This document shows, in pieces, positions 1-5,546 of a DNA stretch of 5,604 nt. Origin of the DNA: Tissierella_B sp964485455 (lineage in GTDB: Bacteria > Bacillota > Clostridia > Tissierellales > Tissierellaceae); the NCBI GenBank assembly GCA_964485455.1, contig CAZAJU010000121.1:1-5604 (forward strand), read 5' to 3'. A program made the position numbers and the translations under genes. The notes under the pieces are model-generated. The model was not told the origin of the DNA. It saw only the letters and a list, made by a program, of their open reading frames with translations, and ran no database searches. The number at the start of each line of letters is the position of its first letter. The stretch's first letter is position 1.

Positions 1-154
1 GTTCACTACTGTTGTTTGTTCTTAAAATCTTGTTACCTGTCTCTGCAGGAGTTTCTGCTGGTGTATCAGCTGGTTTTTCTGGTGTTGAACATCCTGTGAT
101 AACTATTGCAGTTACCAATAGCAAACTGATCAACACTAAAAGCTTTTTACTCAT
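1..154 (-). CDS. Lipoprotein, probable oligopeptide ABC transporter substrate-binding protein (N-terminal part only)
   Basis: Only the first 51 codons lie in the window; the gene runs off the left edge. The ATG is at 154-152, preceded by the Shine-Dalgarno AAAGGGGG (162-169) seven bases upstream. The protein starts MSKKLL, has a hydrophobic stretch (about residues 5-19) and then the lipobox ITGC with the lipidated cysteine at residue 22, so it is an exported, membrane-anchored lipoprotein. A short linker rich in Pro, Ala, Thr and Glu (PADTPAETPAET) follows, then NKILRTNNSSE, which resembles the start of the mature domain of OppA-type (SBP family 5) peptide-binding proteins. The lipoprotein call is secure. 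The peptide-binding call rests on about ten residues and the typical layout, so it is tentative. In that role it would capture extracellular peptides for uptake. It has its own promoter, so it is not part of the regulator's transcript by necessity. Confidence 0.75.
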   Translation of the reverse strand, partial: MSKKLLVLISLLLVTAIVITGCSTPEKPADTPAETPAETGNKILRTNNSSE

Positions 155-193
155 TTAATTGCCCCCTTTAATTTTAGTCATTGCTACCATTTT

Positions 194-222
194 AGTGTAA
201 CATTTTCACTACTCTTTTTCAA
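194..222 (-). promoter_or_regulatory. Sigma-A promoter of the lipoprotein gene
   Basis: Read on the minus strand: -35 TTGAAA (222-217), a 17-bp spacer, then -10 TACACT (199-194) with an extended TG one base upstream (TGTTACACT). The -35 matches 5 of 6 consensus bases and the -10 matches 4 of 6, helped by the TG. The expected start point near 187 gives a leader of about 30 bases before the ATG at 154, a normal length. Confidence 0.65.
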
Positions 223-231
223 GGTTGAAAA
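216..231. promoter_or_regulatory. Perfect 16-bp palindrome over the -35 box (candidate operator)
   Basis: TTTTCAA, two Gs, TTGAAAA: two exact 7-base arms around a 2-base centre. It covers the -35 box (217-222) of the lipoprotein promoter, where a bound repressor would block polymerase. The TTTTC...GAAAA arms recall CodY boxes, but the spacing between arms is longer than the CodY consensus AATTTTCWGAAAATT, so the regulator is unknown. AT-rich DNA yields short palindromes by chance; position is the main argument. Confidence 0.4.
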
Positions 232-294
232 TAAGTAATAACCTCATCCGTATACTGTGGTATCAAGTTAATGTGCTATTGTATGAATGAAATG

Positions 295-333
295 AGAATT
301 AGTAGAGATTGTTTAACAATTTCTACTAATTCT
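295..333 (-). terminator. Long hairpin between the regulator and lipoprotein genes, possible terminator
   Basis: A perfect 12-bp inverted repeat (295-306 with 322-333) continues inward through a G-U or C-A pair and five more pairs (308-312 with 316-320) to a 3-base loop. It lies about 94 bases after the regulator's stop codon and before the lipoprotein promoter, where a terminator for the regulator is expected. The T-tract is weak on both strands (CATTTCATT on the minus strand, TGTTTAAAT on the plus strand), so efficient rho-independent termination is uncertain. Bases 334-426 between it and the regulator's stop show no recognisable gene. Confidence 0.4.
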
Positions 334-426
334 TGTTTAAATCTAGTTGTAGCTTCATTAAAGATTCCATAAAGCAGCTTCGCTGATTTTAAAAGACGCT
401 TGCTAAGATACAGATAGAGGAGGTAT

Positions 427-1431
427 TTATAGTGCTCTGGTGCTATCTCTAATATGTAGCATGGGCTTGTAGCAGCAATCAAATTTCCTGTTTGGAGTAT
501 CCTTTAGATCTACGAGCAATCTATGCATATCCTGTGAGATTATTTTTGTTGGGAATATTATACTAGTAACCCTAGGGCATATGTAATCATAAGAATAAGA
601 ATTTCCAATAGCTATAATGGATATATCCTCAGGTATATGTACACTTATCTCCTTAGCTCTCCTTAAAATGTCATAAATAAAAATTTCACCTGCGATTATT
701 ATAGAAGTCGCATTTTTCGAGATTAGAACATCAAGTATTTGGGAAGATTCTTTGTCTATATTTAATAAGATTAGATCTTCATCATAGTCCAGTTGGAATT
801 CATTTAAAGCGCTTTTATATCCTTCTATCCAAAACCGATCAAAAATACTATATATTCCATTGGATACTAGTCCTATTCTCCTATGACCTAATTCTAAGAG
901 ATGTTTTGCCGCCATGTATCCTGCTGCTACATGATCTATAGAAATAGTGTTGTGTTCACTCTCAATCTCGTATCCTCCTATAATAAGGAATGGGATTTTT
1001 GATTTAGCTAGAATATCAATGGATTCATTGTTATTTGAGTTTTTGTTAGTATTTGCTCCTATAAGGATAATAGCTTCCACTCCATAATCTAAGAACTTTA
1101 ATATTGAGGCTTTCTCAATTTCAAGGTCAAAATTCGACAAAGATAAAAGTACAGTATAGCCATTCTCCTCTAAGTTATTTATTAAATCTTGTATAAATTC
1201 ACCATAAAAGAAACCTTTTATATTAGGTATAATTATGCCTATGATTCCAAGCTTCTTTGTAACAAGGCTTCGGGAAAGCAAATTCGGCCTATAGTTCATT
1301 TCAAGTGCTACTTTTTTAATTAAAGCTTTAGTTTCCTCAGATATTCTATTGGGTTTATCGTTTAGAACCAGCGAAACGGTTGTCGTAGATACATTACATT
1401 TTATTGCCACATCCTTTATTCTGGGTTTCAA
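427..1431 (-). CDS. LacI/GalR-family transcriptional regulator
   Basis: A 334-residue DNA-binding regulator of usual family length. Residues 4-24 form the LacI helix-turn-helix (RIKDVAIKCNVSTTTVSLVL), residues 47-60 the hinge helix region (YRPNLLSRSLVTKK), and residues 61-334 the periplasmic-binding-protein-like effector domain. That domain includes SIDHVAAGYMAAKHLLELGHRRIG (family signature, 164-187, written here in part), R199 in the DR...GYKSAL motif and PEDISIIAIG (267-276). The start is TTG at 1431-1429: AAAGGAG (1440-1446) sits 8 bases upstream, and the next internal Met (residue 45) would remove the helix-turn-helix. Two usual effector-pocket motifs are altered: the position of the common ND..A motif reads GEIFI (248-252), and the common GFDD reads IGNSYS. 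The ligand is therefore hard to guess and may not be a usual sugar. It is divergent from the aminotransferase gene at 1859, and binding to CG-centred sites between them would be typical. I found no convincing promoter for it in the AT-rich 1447-1600 stretch. Confidence 0.93.
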   Translation of the reverse strand: MKPRIKDVAIKCNVSTTTVSLVLNDKPNRISEETKALIKKVALEMNYRPNLLSRSLVTKKLGIIGIIIPNIKGFFYGEFIQDLINNLEENGYTVLLSLSNFDLEIEKASILKFLDYGVEAIILIGANTNKNSNNNESIDILAKSKIPFLIIGGYEIESEHNTISIDHVAAGYMAAKHLLELGHRRIGLVSNGIYSIFDRFWIEGYKSALNEFQLDYDEDLILLNIDKESSQILDVLISKNATSIIIAGEIFIYDILRRAKEISVHIPEDISIIAIGNSYSYDYICPRVTSIIFPTKIISQDMHRLLVDLKDTPNRKFDCCYKPMLHIRDSTRAL

Positions 1432-1480
1432 TTTGATTTCTCCTTTCTCTGAAGAATGATAGTAAGCTTCTAGAAAACAA

Positions 1481-1503
1481 GTTGTTTTTTTGTATCGAAC
1501 AAC
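1481..1503. promoter_or_regulatory. Inverted repeat upstream of the LacI-type gene (possible self-operator)
   Basis: Exact 6-base arms GTTGTT (1481-1486) and AACAAC (1498-1503) with 11 bases between them; a tighter reading is TTGT-ATCGA-ACAA at 1490-1502. It lies in the regulator's own leader about 50 bases before the TTG start, where autoregulation could act. It shares only the ATCG core with the site at 1649-1662, so a common binding protein is not shown. Confidence 0.2.
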
Positions 1504-1607
1504 ATGTGTCTTTATAGACTATATATTTCCAATAATATACAATCTAAACCACAAAAATTTCCATAATTCTACAAAAAAATTCATAATAAAACAGTAAGTT
1601 TTATATA

Positions 1608-1636
1608 TTGACAAATTGTAAAAAGTGTATTATATT
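1608..1636 (+). promoter_or_regulatory. Near-consensus sigma-A promoter P1, upstream of the aminotransferase
   Basis: -35 TTGACA (1608-1613) is a perfect match, followed by a 17-bp spacer and -10 TATATT (1631-1636), which matches 5 of 6. Transcription should start around 1642-1645, giving a leader of about 215 bases before the ATG at 1859. A promoter this strong next to an operator-like site usually means tight repression. Confidence 0.8.
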
Positions 1637-1648
1637 AATTTATAGTTG

Positions 1649-1662
1649 GTAAAACGATTAAC
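1649..1662 (+). promoter_or_regulatory. CG-centred operator-like site after promoter P1
   Basis: GTAAAACGATTAAC is an imperfect palindrome around a central CG, with 5 of 7 base pairs symmetric. That form is typical of LacI/GalR-family operators. It covers about +5 to +18 of the P1 transcript, a normal place for repression, and a LacI-family gene lies divergently next door, so that protein is the likely binder. It does not fit the CcpA cre consensus at its ends. Confidence 0.5.
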
Positions 1663-1685
1663 TACCGACGACTAACTGCAAATTT

Positions 1686-1760
1686 GTCAGCGTAAGCACT
1701 TAAAGGGATACCCCCCAGTATCATTATCCTTTACCAAATGTGTGAGCGCTGGCATTTTTT
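1686..1760 (+). promoter_or_regulatory. Folded leader ending in a terminator-like stem and T-tract (possible attenuator or riboswitch)
   Basis: GTCAGCG (1686-1692) pairs with CGCTGGC (1747-1753), 7 bp with one G-U pair, and is followed directly by A and six Ts (1755-1760). Inside, GCAC (1696-1699) can pair with GTGT (1740-1743), and 1702-1710 can pair with 1725-1732 with one bulged G. A competing pairing exists: TTGGTAAA (1646-1653) is the exact complement of TTTACCAA (1730-1737). Mutually exclusive folds before a T-tract are the mark of attenuation. I could not match the sequence to a known riboswitch class (no TPP, SAM, lysine, glycine, purine, THF or T-box core seen). The right arm of the stem also lies in the cre-like site, so the symmetry may instead serve protein binding. 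Confidence 0.4.
1741..1754 (+). promoter_or_regulatory. cre-like site (CcpA or another LacI-family protein)
   Basis: TGTGAGCGCTGGCA fits the catabolite-response consensus TGWNANCGNTNWCA at 13 of 14 positions (G instead of W at position 12), with a symmetric AGCGCT core and TG...CA ends. It lies about 100 bases inside the P1 transcript, where a bound protein could act as a roadblock, and about 18 bases upstream of the -35 box of promoter P2. CcpA is encoded elsewhere if present; the neighbouring LacI-type protein is the alternative binder. Confidence 0.5.
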
Positions 1761-1771
1761 CATTGAAGGAC

Positions 1772-1800
1772 TTGTGTATTTAAATTTCAAAGTATATAAT
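1772..1800 (+). promoter_or_regulatory. Possible second promoter P2 of the aminotransferase gene
   Basis: -10 TATAAT (1795-1800) is a perfect match; 17 bases upstream lies a poor -35, TTGTGT (1772-1777). A start near 1807 would give a leader of about 50 bases that skips the folded element at 1686-1760. The region is AT-rich, so a chance -10 is possible. Confidence 0.45.
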
Positions 1801-1842
1801 GTTGTGTAAATGTCCCTGTTTCGTTAAGGTTGTGGGACTCTT

Positions 1843-1850
1843 AAGGGAGG
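1843..1850 (+). promoter_or_regulatory. Ribosome binding site of the aminotransferase gene
   Basis: AAGGGAGG lies 8 bases before the ATG at 1859 and decides the start. An upstream in-frame ATG at 1799 has no such site, overlaps the P2 -10 box and would add 20 residues unlike the family N-terminus. Confidence 0.85.
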
Positions 1851-1858
1851 AAATTTCA

Positions 1859-3016
1859 ATGGATTCATATATTTCAAATAGATATAAAAACATGGGTGAA
1901 TCAATGCTTGCCCAGTCTTCAGATCCAAATCTTTTATATCCGGATTTAGTTAACTTTAGTATAGGTGATCCAGACATACATACTGATGAGATTATAGTTA
2001 GAAAAGCATTTGAAGATGCACTAAATGGGCATGTTCATTATACAGAGAACATAGGTAGAATTAAACTTAGAGAGGCAATTGCAGATTATTACAAAGAACG
2101 ATTTAACTACAATACAAGCCCTGAGAACATCATGATAACAACAAGTGGATTACATGCTATGTATCTTGCTATGGAATCAACCCTTAATGATGGGGATGAA
2201 GTGATTATTCCAACACCACATTTTAGCTTGTATACTAAACAGGTAGAGCTTACAAGAGGAGTTCCGGTTTATGTTGAGACTTATAAAGAAGAGGATTTTC
2301 AACTAAACATTGAGAGGTTAGAATCTAAAATCACAAATAAAACCAGGGCCATATTATTAAATACACCAAATAATCCTACAGGTGCATGTTTAAGTAGAAA
2401 AAACTTGGAGGATATTGCCGAGGTTGCAAAGAAGCATGATTTGATTATTTATGCTGATGATATCTATACTATATATAGCTATGCAGAGGAATTCATACCA
2501 ATAACTACTCTAAAGGATATGGAGAAAAGAACTATTTCCATAGGCAGTTTTTCAAAGGATTATTGCATGACTGGATGGAGAATTGGATACCTTATGGGAA
2601 GTCCTGAGCTTATAAGTGTTGCAGGGAAAATAAATGACGGTTTAATATATTCAGCTCCCTCCATATCTCAGCAAGCAGCTTTATATGCTTTAGAGCATAG
2701 ACATGAAATTCAACCTAAGCTTCTTGAACAGTTTAAAGAACGAGTTTATTATGCTTATGAAAGACTTAAAAAACTAAAGAATGTAAGTGTAATGGAACCG
2801 AGAGGAACCTTCTATTTATTTCCAAGTATTAAAGATACAGGGTTATCTTCAATGGAAGTAACTCAAAAATTATTAGAGGAAGCTCATGTTCTTGTAATAC
2901 CAGGAAATGCCTTTGGTGAAACAGGAGAGGGTCATATAAGAATAGCCTGCACCATAGGTTTGGATAAGATGAAGGAAGGCTTTGATAGAATGGAACAGAT
3001 GGAGATATTCAAGTAG
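1859..3016 (+). CDS. Class I pyridoxal-phosphate aminotransferase (AspC/AspB-like)
   Basis: A 385-residue cytosolic fold-type I PLP enzyme of normal length. Visible active-site motifs are SGLHA near residue 96 (phosphate-binding loop), NTPNNPTG at 168-175 with N172 contacting the cofactor, YADDIY at 198-203 with D200 (pyridine nitrogen) and Y203, SFSKDYCMTGWRIGY at 230-244 with Schiff-base K233 and phosphate-binding R241, and GHIRIACT at 358-365 with R361, which binds the substrate carboxylate. All essential residues are present, so it should be active. It moves an amino group between an amino acid and a 2-oxo acid; the exact substrate cannot be read from the sequence, and aspartate, aromatic or alanine-type use are all possible. 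Divergent from the LacI-type regulator and controlled by the signals at 1608-1800, it ends 9 bases before a strong terminator, so it appears monocistronic. With D-serine ammonia-lyase downstream, a role in amino-acid breakdown is plausible but inferred. Confidence 0.92.
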   Translation: MDSYISNRYKNMGESMLAQSSDPNLLYPDLVNFSIGDPDIHTDEIIVRKAFEDALNGHVHYTENIGRIKLREAIADYYKERFNYNTSPENIMITTSGLHAMYLAMESTLNDGDEVIIPTPHFSLYTKQVELTRGVPVYVETYKEEDFQLNIERLESKITNKTRAILLNTPNNPTGACLSRKNLEDIAEVAKKHDLIIYADDIYTIYSYAEEFIPITTLKDMEKRTISIGSFSKDYCMTGWRIGYLMGSPELISVAGKINDGLIYSAPSISQQAALYALEHRHEIQPKLLEQFKERVYYAYERLKKLKNVSVMEPRGTFYLFPSIKDTGLSSMEVTQKLLEEAHVLVIPGNAFGETGEGHIRIACTIGLDKMKEGFDRMEQMEIFK

Positions 3017-3025
3017 GTAATAGGT

Positions 3026-3060
3026 AAAAAGTAAATCAGGTAAACTGGTTTACTTTTTTT
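3026..3060 (+). terminator. Intrinsic terminator of the aminotransferase gene
   Basis: A 14-bp stem (3026-3039 with 3045-3058, one G-U pair) closes a 5-base loop GTAAA, and the right arm runs into seven Ts (3054-3060). It begins 9 bases after the stop codon. The A-rich left arm makes it potentially two-way. Confidence 0.9.
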
Positions 3061-3078
3061 GTTGCTTATAGTAAAGTT

Positions 3079-3178
3079 NNNNNNNNNNNNNNNNNNNNNN
3101 NNNNNNNNNNNNNNNNNNNNNNNNNNNNNNNNNNNNNNNNNNNNNNNNNNNNNNNNNNNNNNNNNNNNNNNNNNNNNN
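3079..3178. other. Assembly gap (100 Ns)
   Basis: Exactly 100 unknown bases, the usual placeholder for a gap of unknown size. It hides the 5' end, ribosome binding site and any promoter of the aldo/keto reductase gene. Whether other genes lie inside it cannot be told. Confidence 0.97.
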
Positions 3179-4142
3179 TGTAGGAATCGGAGGAATTCCA
3201 ATTCAAAGGGTAGATAAGGATCAAGCAATAGAAATAATAAGGGAATCCCTTAATCAGGGCATGAATTTTATAGATACTGCTAGAGCATATATGTCCAGTG
3301 AAGAATTGATAGGATATGCCTTAGAAGAATTGGGGAGAGAGAAGTTTATTCTAGCAACTAAATCTATGAGTAGAACCTATGATGGAATTTTAGAAGAATT
3401 TTATACAAGTCTTAAGCTTTTAAAAGCAGACTACATAGACTTATACCAGTTTCATAATGTAAAAACAAAAGAAGAATATGAAATGGTGATGGGTGAAAAT
3501 GGAGCCTATAAAGCAGTTGAAGAGCTTAAAGCTAAAGGGCTGATAAAGGAAATCGGGATTACCAGTCATATAAAGGATATTCTTGAAATAGCTATTGATT
3601 CAGGTAAATTTTCCACTATACAGTTTCCTTACAATGCTGTTGAGAGACAAGGGGAGCCTTTATTCCAAAGGGCAAAGGAAAAGAATATAGGGGTAATTAT
3701 TATGAAGCCTCTTGCAGGTGGCGCTATGTCCAAAGGGGAGTATGCATTGAGATTTATTTTAGAAAATCCAAATATTTCAGTTGTGATTCCAGGTATGGAT
3801 TCCATAGAGCAAGTTCGTGAAAATGCCAGAGCGGGAAATGATATGAGACCTCTAAATGATGAAGAAAGAAGAATCCTTGAGGAAGAGGCAGCGTCCTTAG
3901 GAAAAGGATTTTGTAGAAGATGTGGATATTGTGCACCTTGTAGCGTAGGTATAGATATTCCAACCAATTTTATAGTGGATGGATATTATACTAGATACAA
4001 TCTTAAGGATTGGGCTAAAACTAGGTACGAGCTAATGCCGATTAATGCAAAGGACTGTATAGAATGTGGTGAATGTGAGCCAAGATGTCCATATAATCTT
4101 CCAATAATTGAAATGCTAAAGAAGGTAGCAAGTCATTACTAA
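3179..4142 (+). CDS. Aldo/keto reductase with C-terminal ferredoxin-like 4Fe-4S region (5' end in gap)
   Basis: The frame is open from the gap edge (first full codon at 3180): VGIGGIPIQRVDKDQ is the usual first strand region of the family, so the Met at 3261 is internal and probably some 15-20 residues are lost in the gap; 320 residues are visible. Counted from that internal Met, the catalytic tetrad of NAD(P)H-dependent aldo/keto reductases is complete: D5 (NFIDTARAY), Y10, K34 (LATKSM) and H65 (YQFHNV). After the barrel come two cysteine clusters, C-x2-C-x2-C-x2-C at C218, C221, C224, C227 and C-x2-C-x2-C-x3-CP at C266, C269, C272, C276, which fit two 4Fe-4S centres. This matches the COG1453 type of predicted oxidoreductase common in anaerobes, probably linking NAD(P)H or carbonyl chemistry to ferredoxin-type electron flow. 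The substrate is unknown. dsdA follows 133 bases later with no clear terminator between, so they may share a transcript. Confidence 0.9.
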
Positions 4143-4275
4143 AAGTGCGGCACCACATTTGGAACTAAGTTGGAGAATATGTAAATATTAAAGGCTCCCC
4201 AAATTAGATGTAGAGGTAAGTTTTTCTTTTATGGGTATATTAATTTAAATGAATGAAATCTATAACGGGGTGATT
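4143..4275 (+). other. Spacer between the reductase gene and dsdA, without a clear signal
   Basis: No convincing hairpin plus T-tract is seen here. Weak promoter-like pairs exist (TTGGAA at about 4159 with TAAATA 17 bases on; TATATT at 4236-4241 without a -35), none good enough to call. Read-through from the reductase gene is the simpler reading. Confidence 0.4.
4267..4274 (+). promoter_or_regulatory. Ribosome binding site of dsdA
   Basis: GGGGTGAT contains GGTGAT, an exact match to the 3' part of the extended Shine-Dalgarno sequence. It favours a start at ATG 4276 or, six bases on, ATG 4282, over the in-frame ATG at 4249, which has no purine-rich site upstream. Confidence 0.7.
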
Positions 4276-5529
4276 ATGGCTATGAAAATTATAGAGGATT
4301 TAAAATCATTTAAGGAAGTCATTTGGTACAATCCAAATTATATGAGCTTTGATGAGGTAAAAGATAGCTTGCCTGTAAGTCTAGAGGATGTATTGGATGC
4401 TGAAGCCAGGCTAAAAAGGTTTGCTCCGTATATCAAAAAGGTATTTCCAGAGGTAAAGGATGGAATAATCGAGTCTTTTATTGATGAAATTCCTAAGATG
4501 AAGGAGAATATGGAAAAGAGCTATGATGTTCATATAAGTGGAAAGCTCCTTGTTAAAAGAGATGATTCATTGCCTATAGCAGGTTCCATTAAAGCAAGAG
4601 GCGGAATTTATGAGGTGTTAAAGCATGCTGAGCAGTTGGCCATAAAAGAGGGGCTTTTAAAGCTAGAGGATAATTATGAAATATTAGCAAGTGAAGAGCT
4701 AGTAAAGTTTTTCTCTAATTATTCAATCCAGGTTGGCAGTACCGGAAATCTGGGGCTAAGTATTGGTACAATTAGTGCTAAGGTAGGCTTTAAAGTAATA
4801 GTTCATATGTCTTCTGATGCAAAACAGTGGAAGAAGGATATGTTAAGAGCTCGTGGTGTAACAGTTGTCGAATATCCAGATGATTATTCCAAGGCAGTTG
4901 AAGAGGGGAGAGCTCTTTCGGATAAGGATCCAAATAGCTACTTTATAGATGATGAGAACTCAAAGGATTTATTTATGGGTTATGCAGTTGGCGGTATGAG
5001 GGTTAAAAAACAACTTGAGGATATGGGTATAATTATAGATGAAAATCACAAGCTTGTAGTTTATCTCCCTTGTGGGGTAGGTGGCGGCCCTGGCGGAGTT
5101 GCTTATGGATTGAAGCTGATGTATGGAGACAATGTCGAATGTTATTTTGCTGAGCCTACTCATTCCCCTGCTATGTTACTTGGACTTGCTACAGGGAAGC
5201 ATGACCAGATATCAGTAGAGGATATTGGACTAGATAATAAAACCGAAGCAGATGGATTGGCAGTTGGAAGACCTTCTTCATTTGTAGGACGTATAATGGA
5301 TAAGCTACTATCAGGCTGCTTCACAATAGCTGATGAAAAGCTTTATAAATTTCTTAAGGCTCTTTATACTGAAGAGAATATATTCTTGGAGCCTTCATCA
5401 TTTGCAGGATTTTTAGGGCCTATATTTACTGTAGATAGATATAAGGATGAAAATACCATCCATATGTGTTGGGGTACTGGAGGAAGCTTGGTTCCAGAAG
5501 AATCAAGAAAGGATTTTTTAAATAGATAA
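4276..5529 (+). CDS. dsdA: D-serine ammonia-lyase (D-serine dehydratase)
   Basis: A fold-type II PLP enzyme that converts D-serine to pyruvate and ammonia in the cytosol, both detoxifying D-serine and making it a carbon and nitrogen source. The 417-residue product follows E. coli DsdA (about 442 residues) along its whole length as I recall that sequence. Matching blocks are the N-terminal WYNP region, RLKRFAPY (45-52), PIAGSIKARGGIYEVL (100-115) with Schiff-base K106, the phosphate loop STGNLGLS (155-162), FIDDENS (223-229), PCGVGGGPGGVAYGLKL (265-281), FAEPTHSP (291-298), HDQISVEDIG (309-318), ADGLAVGR (325-332) and WGTGGSLVPEE (399-409), where T401 fits the residue near the pyridine nitrogen. 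No key residue is missing, so it should be active. The start at 4276 is chosen for the Shine-Dalgarno at 4267-4274; 4282 is nearly as good, and 4249 is unlikely. It may be co-transcribed with the reductase upstream and ends at a strong terminator. No DsdC-type LysR regulator or dsdX permease is visible in the window. Confidence 0.96.
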   Translation: MAMKIIEDLKSFKEVIWYNPNYMSFDEVKDSLPVSLEDVLDAEARLKRFAPYIKKVFPEVKDGIIESFIDEIPKMKENMEKSYDVHISGKLLVKRDDSLPIAGSIKARGGIYEVLKHAEQLAIKEGLLKLEDNYEILASEELVKFFSNYSIQVGSTGNLGLSIGTISAKVGFKVIVHMSSDAKQWKKDMLRARGVTVVEYPDDYSKAVEEGRALSDKDPNSYFIDDENSKDLFMGYAVGGMRVKKQLEDMGIIIDENHKLVVYLPCGVGGGPGGVAYGLKLMYGDNVECYFAEPTHSPAMLLGLATGKHDQISVEDIGLDNKTEADGLAVGRPSSFVGRIMDKLLSGCFTIADEKLYKFLKALYTEENIFLEPSSFAGFLGPIFTVDRYKDENTIHMCWGTGGSLVPEESRKDFLNR

Positions 5530-5546
5530 ATAAATAGTTTTAACAT

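Noticed and set aside
276..482. Minus-strand open frame of 68 codons that overlaps the end of the LacI-type gene; its tail (about 280-390) reads like protein (KLLYGIFNEATTRFKQELVE).
   Set aside because: Its start lies inside the regulator gene without a ribosome binding site of its own, it contains the long hairpin at 295-333, and I recognise no family. It could be a remnant of a lost gene, but the sequence alone does not support a call.
1447..1600. Several TATA-like boxes on the minus strand as promoter of the LacI-type gene.
   Set aside because: No pairing with a reasonable -35 at 16-18 bases; the stretch is so AT-rich that chance matches are expected.
1738..1809. Possible 23-codon leader peptide frame (ATG 1738 to TAA 1807).
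   Set aside because: No ribosome binding site precedes it, and it has no run of regulatory codons as in a classic attenuator peptide.
1799..1858. Longer aminotransferase start at ATG 1799, adding 20 residues.
   Set aside because: It overlaps the P2 -10 box, has no Shine-Dalgarno site, and the ATG at 1859 has an excellent one; the family N-terminus fits the shorter form.
2932..3228. Minus-strand open frame running through the N gap.
   Set aside because: It exists only because Ns contain no stop codons; it is antisense to the aminotransferase end and the reductase start.
3629..3967. Minus-strand open frames of 112 and 69 codons within the aldo/keto reductase gene.
   Set aside because: They are antisense to a well-supported gene, have no family resemblance and no ribosome binding sites.
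4249..4275. Longer dsdA start at ATG 4249.
   Set aside because: No purine-rich site upstream, while GGGGTGAT lies directly before the 4276 and 4282 ATGs.
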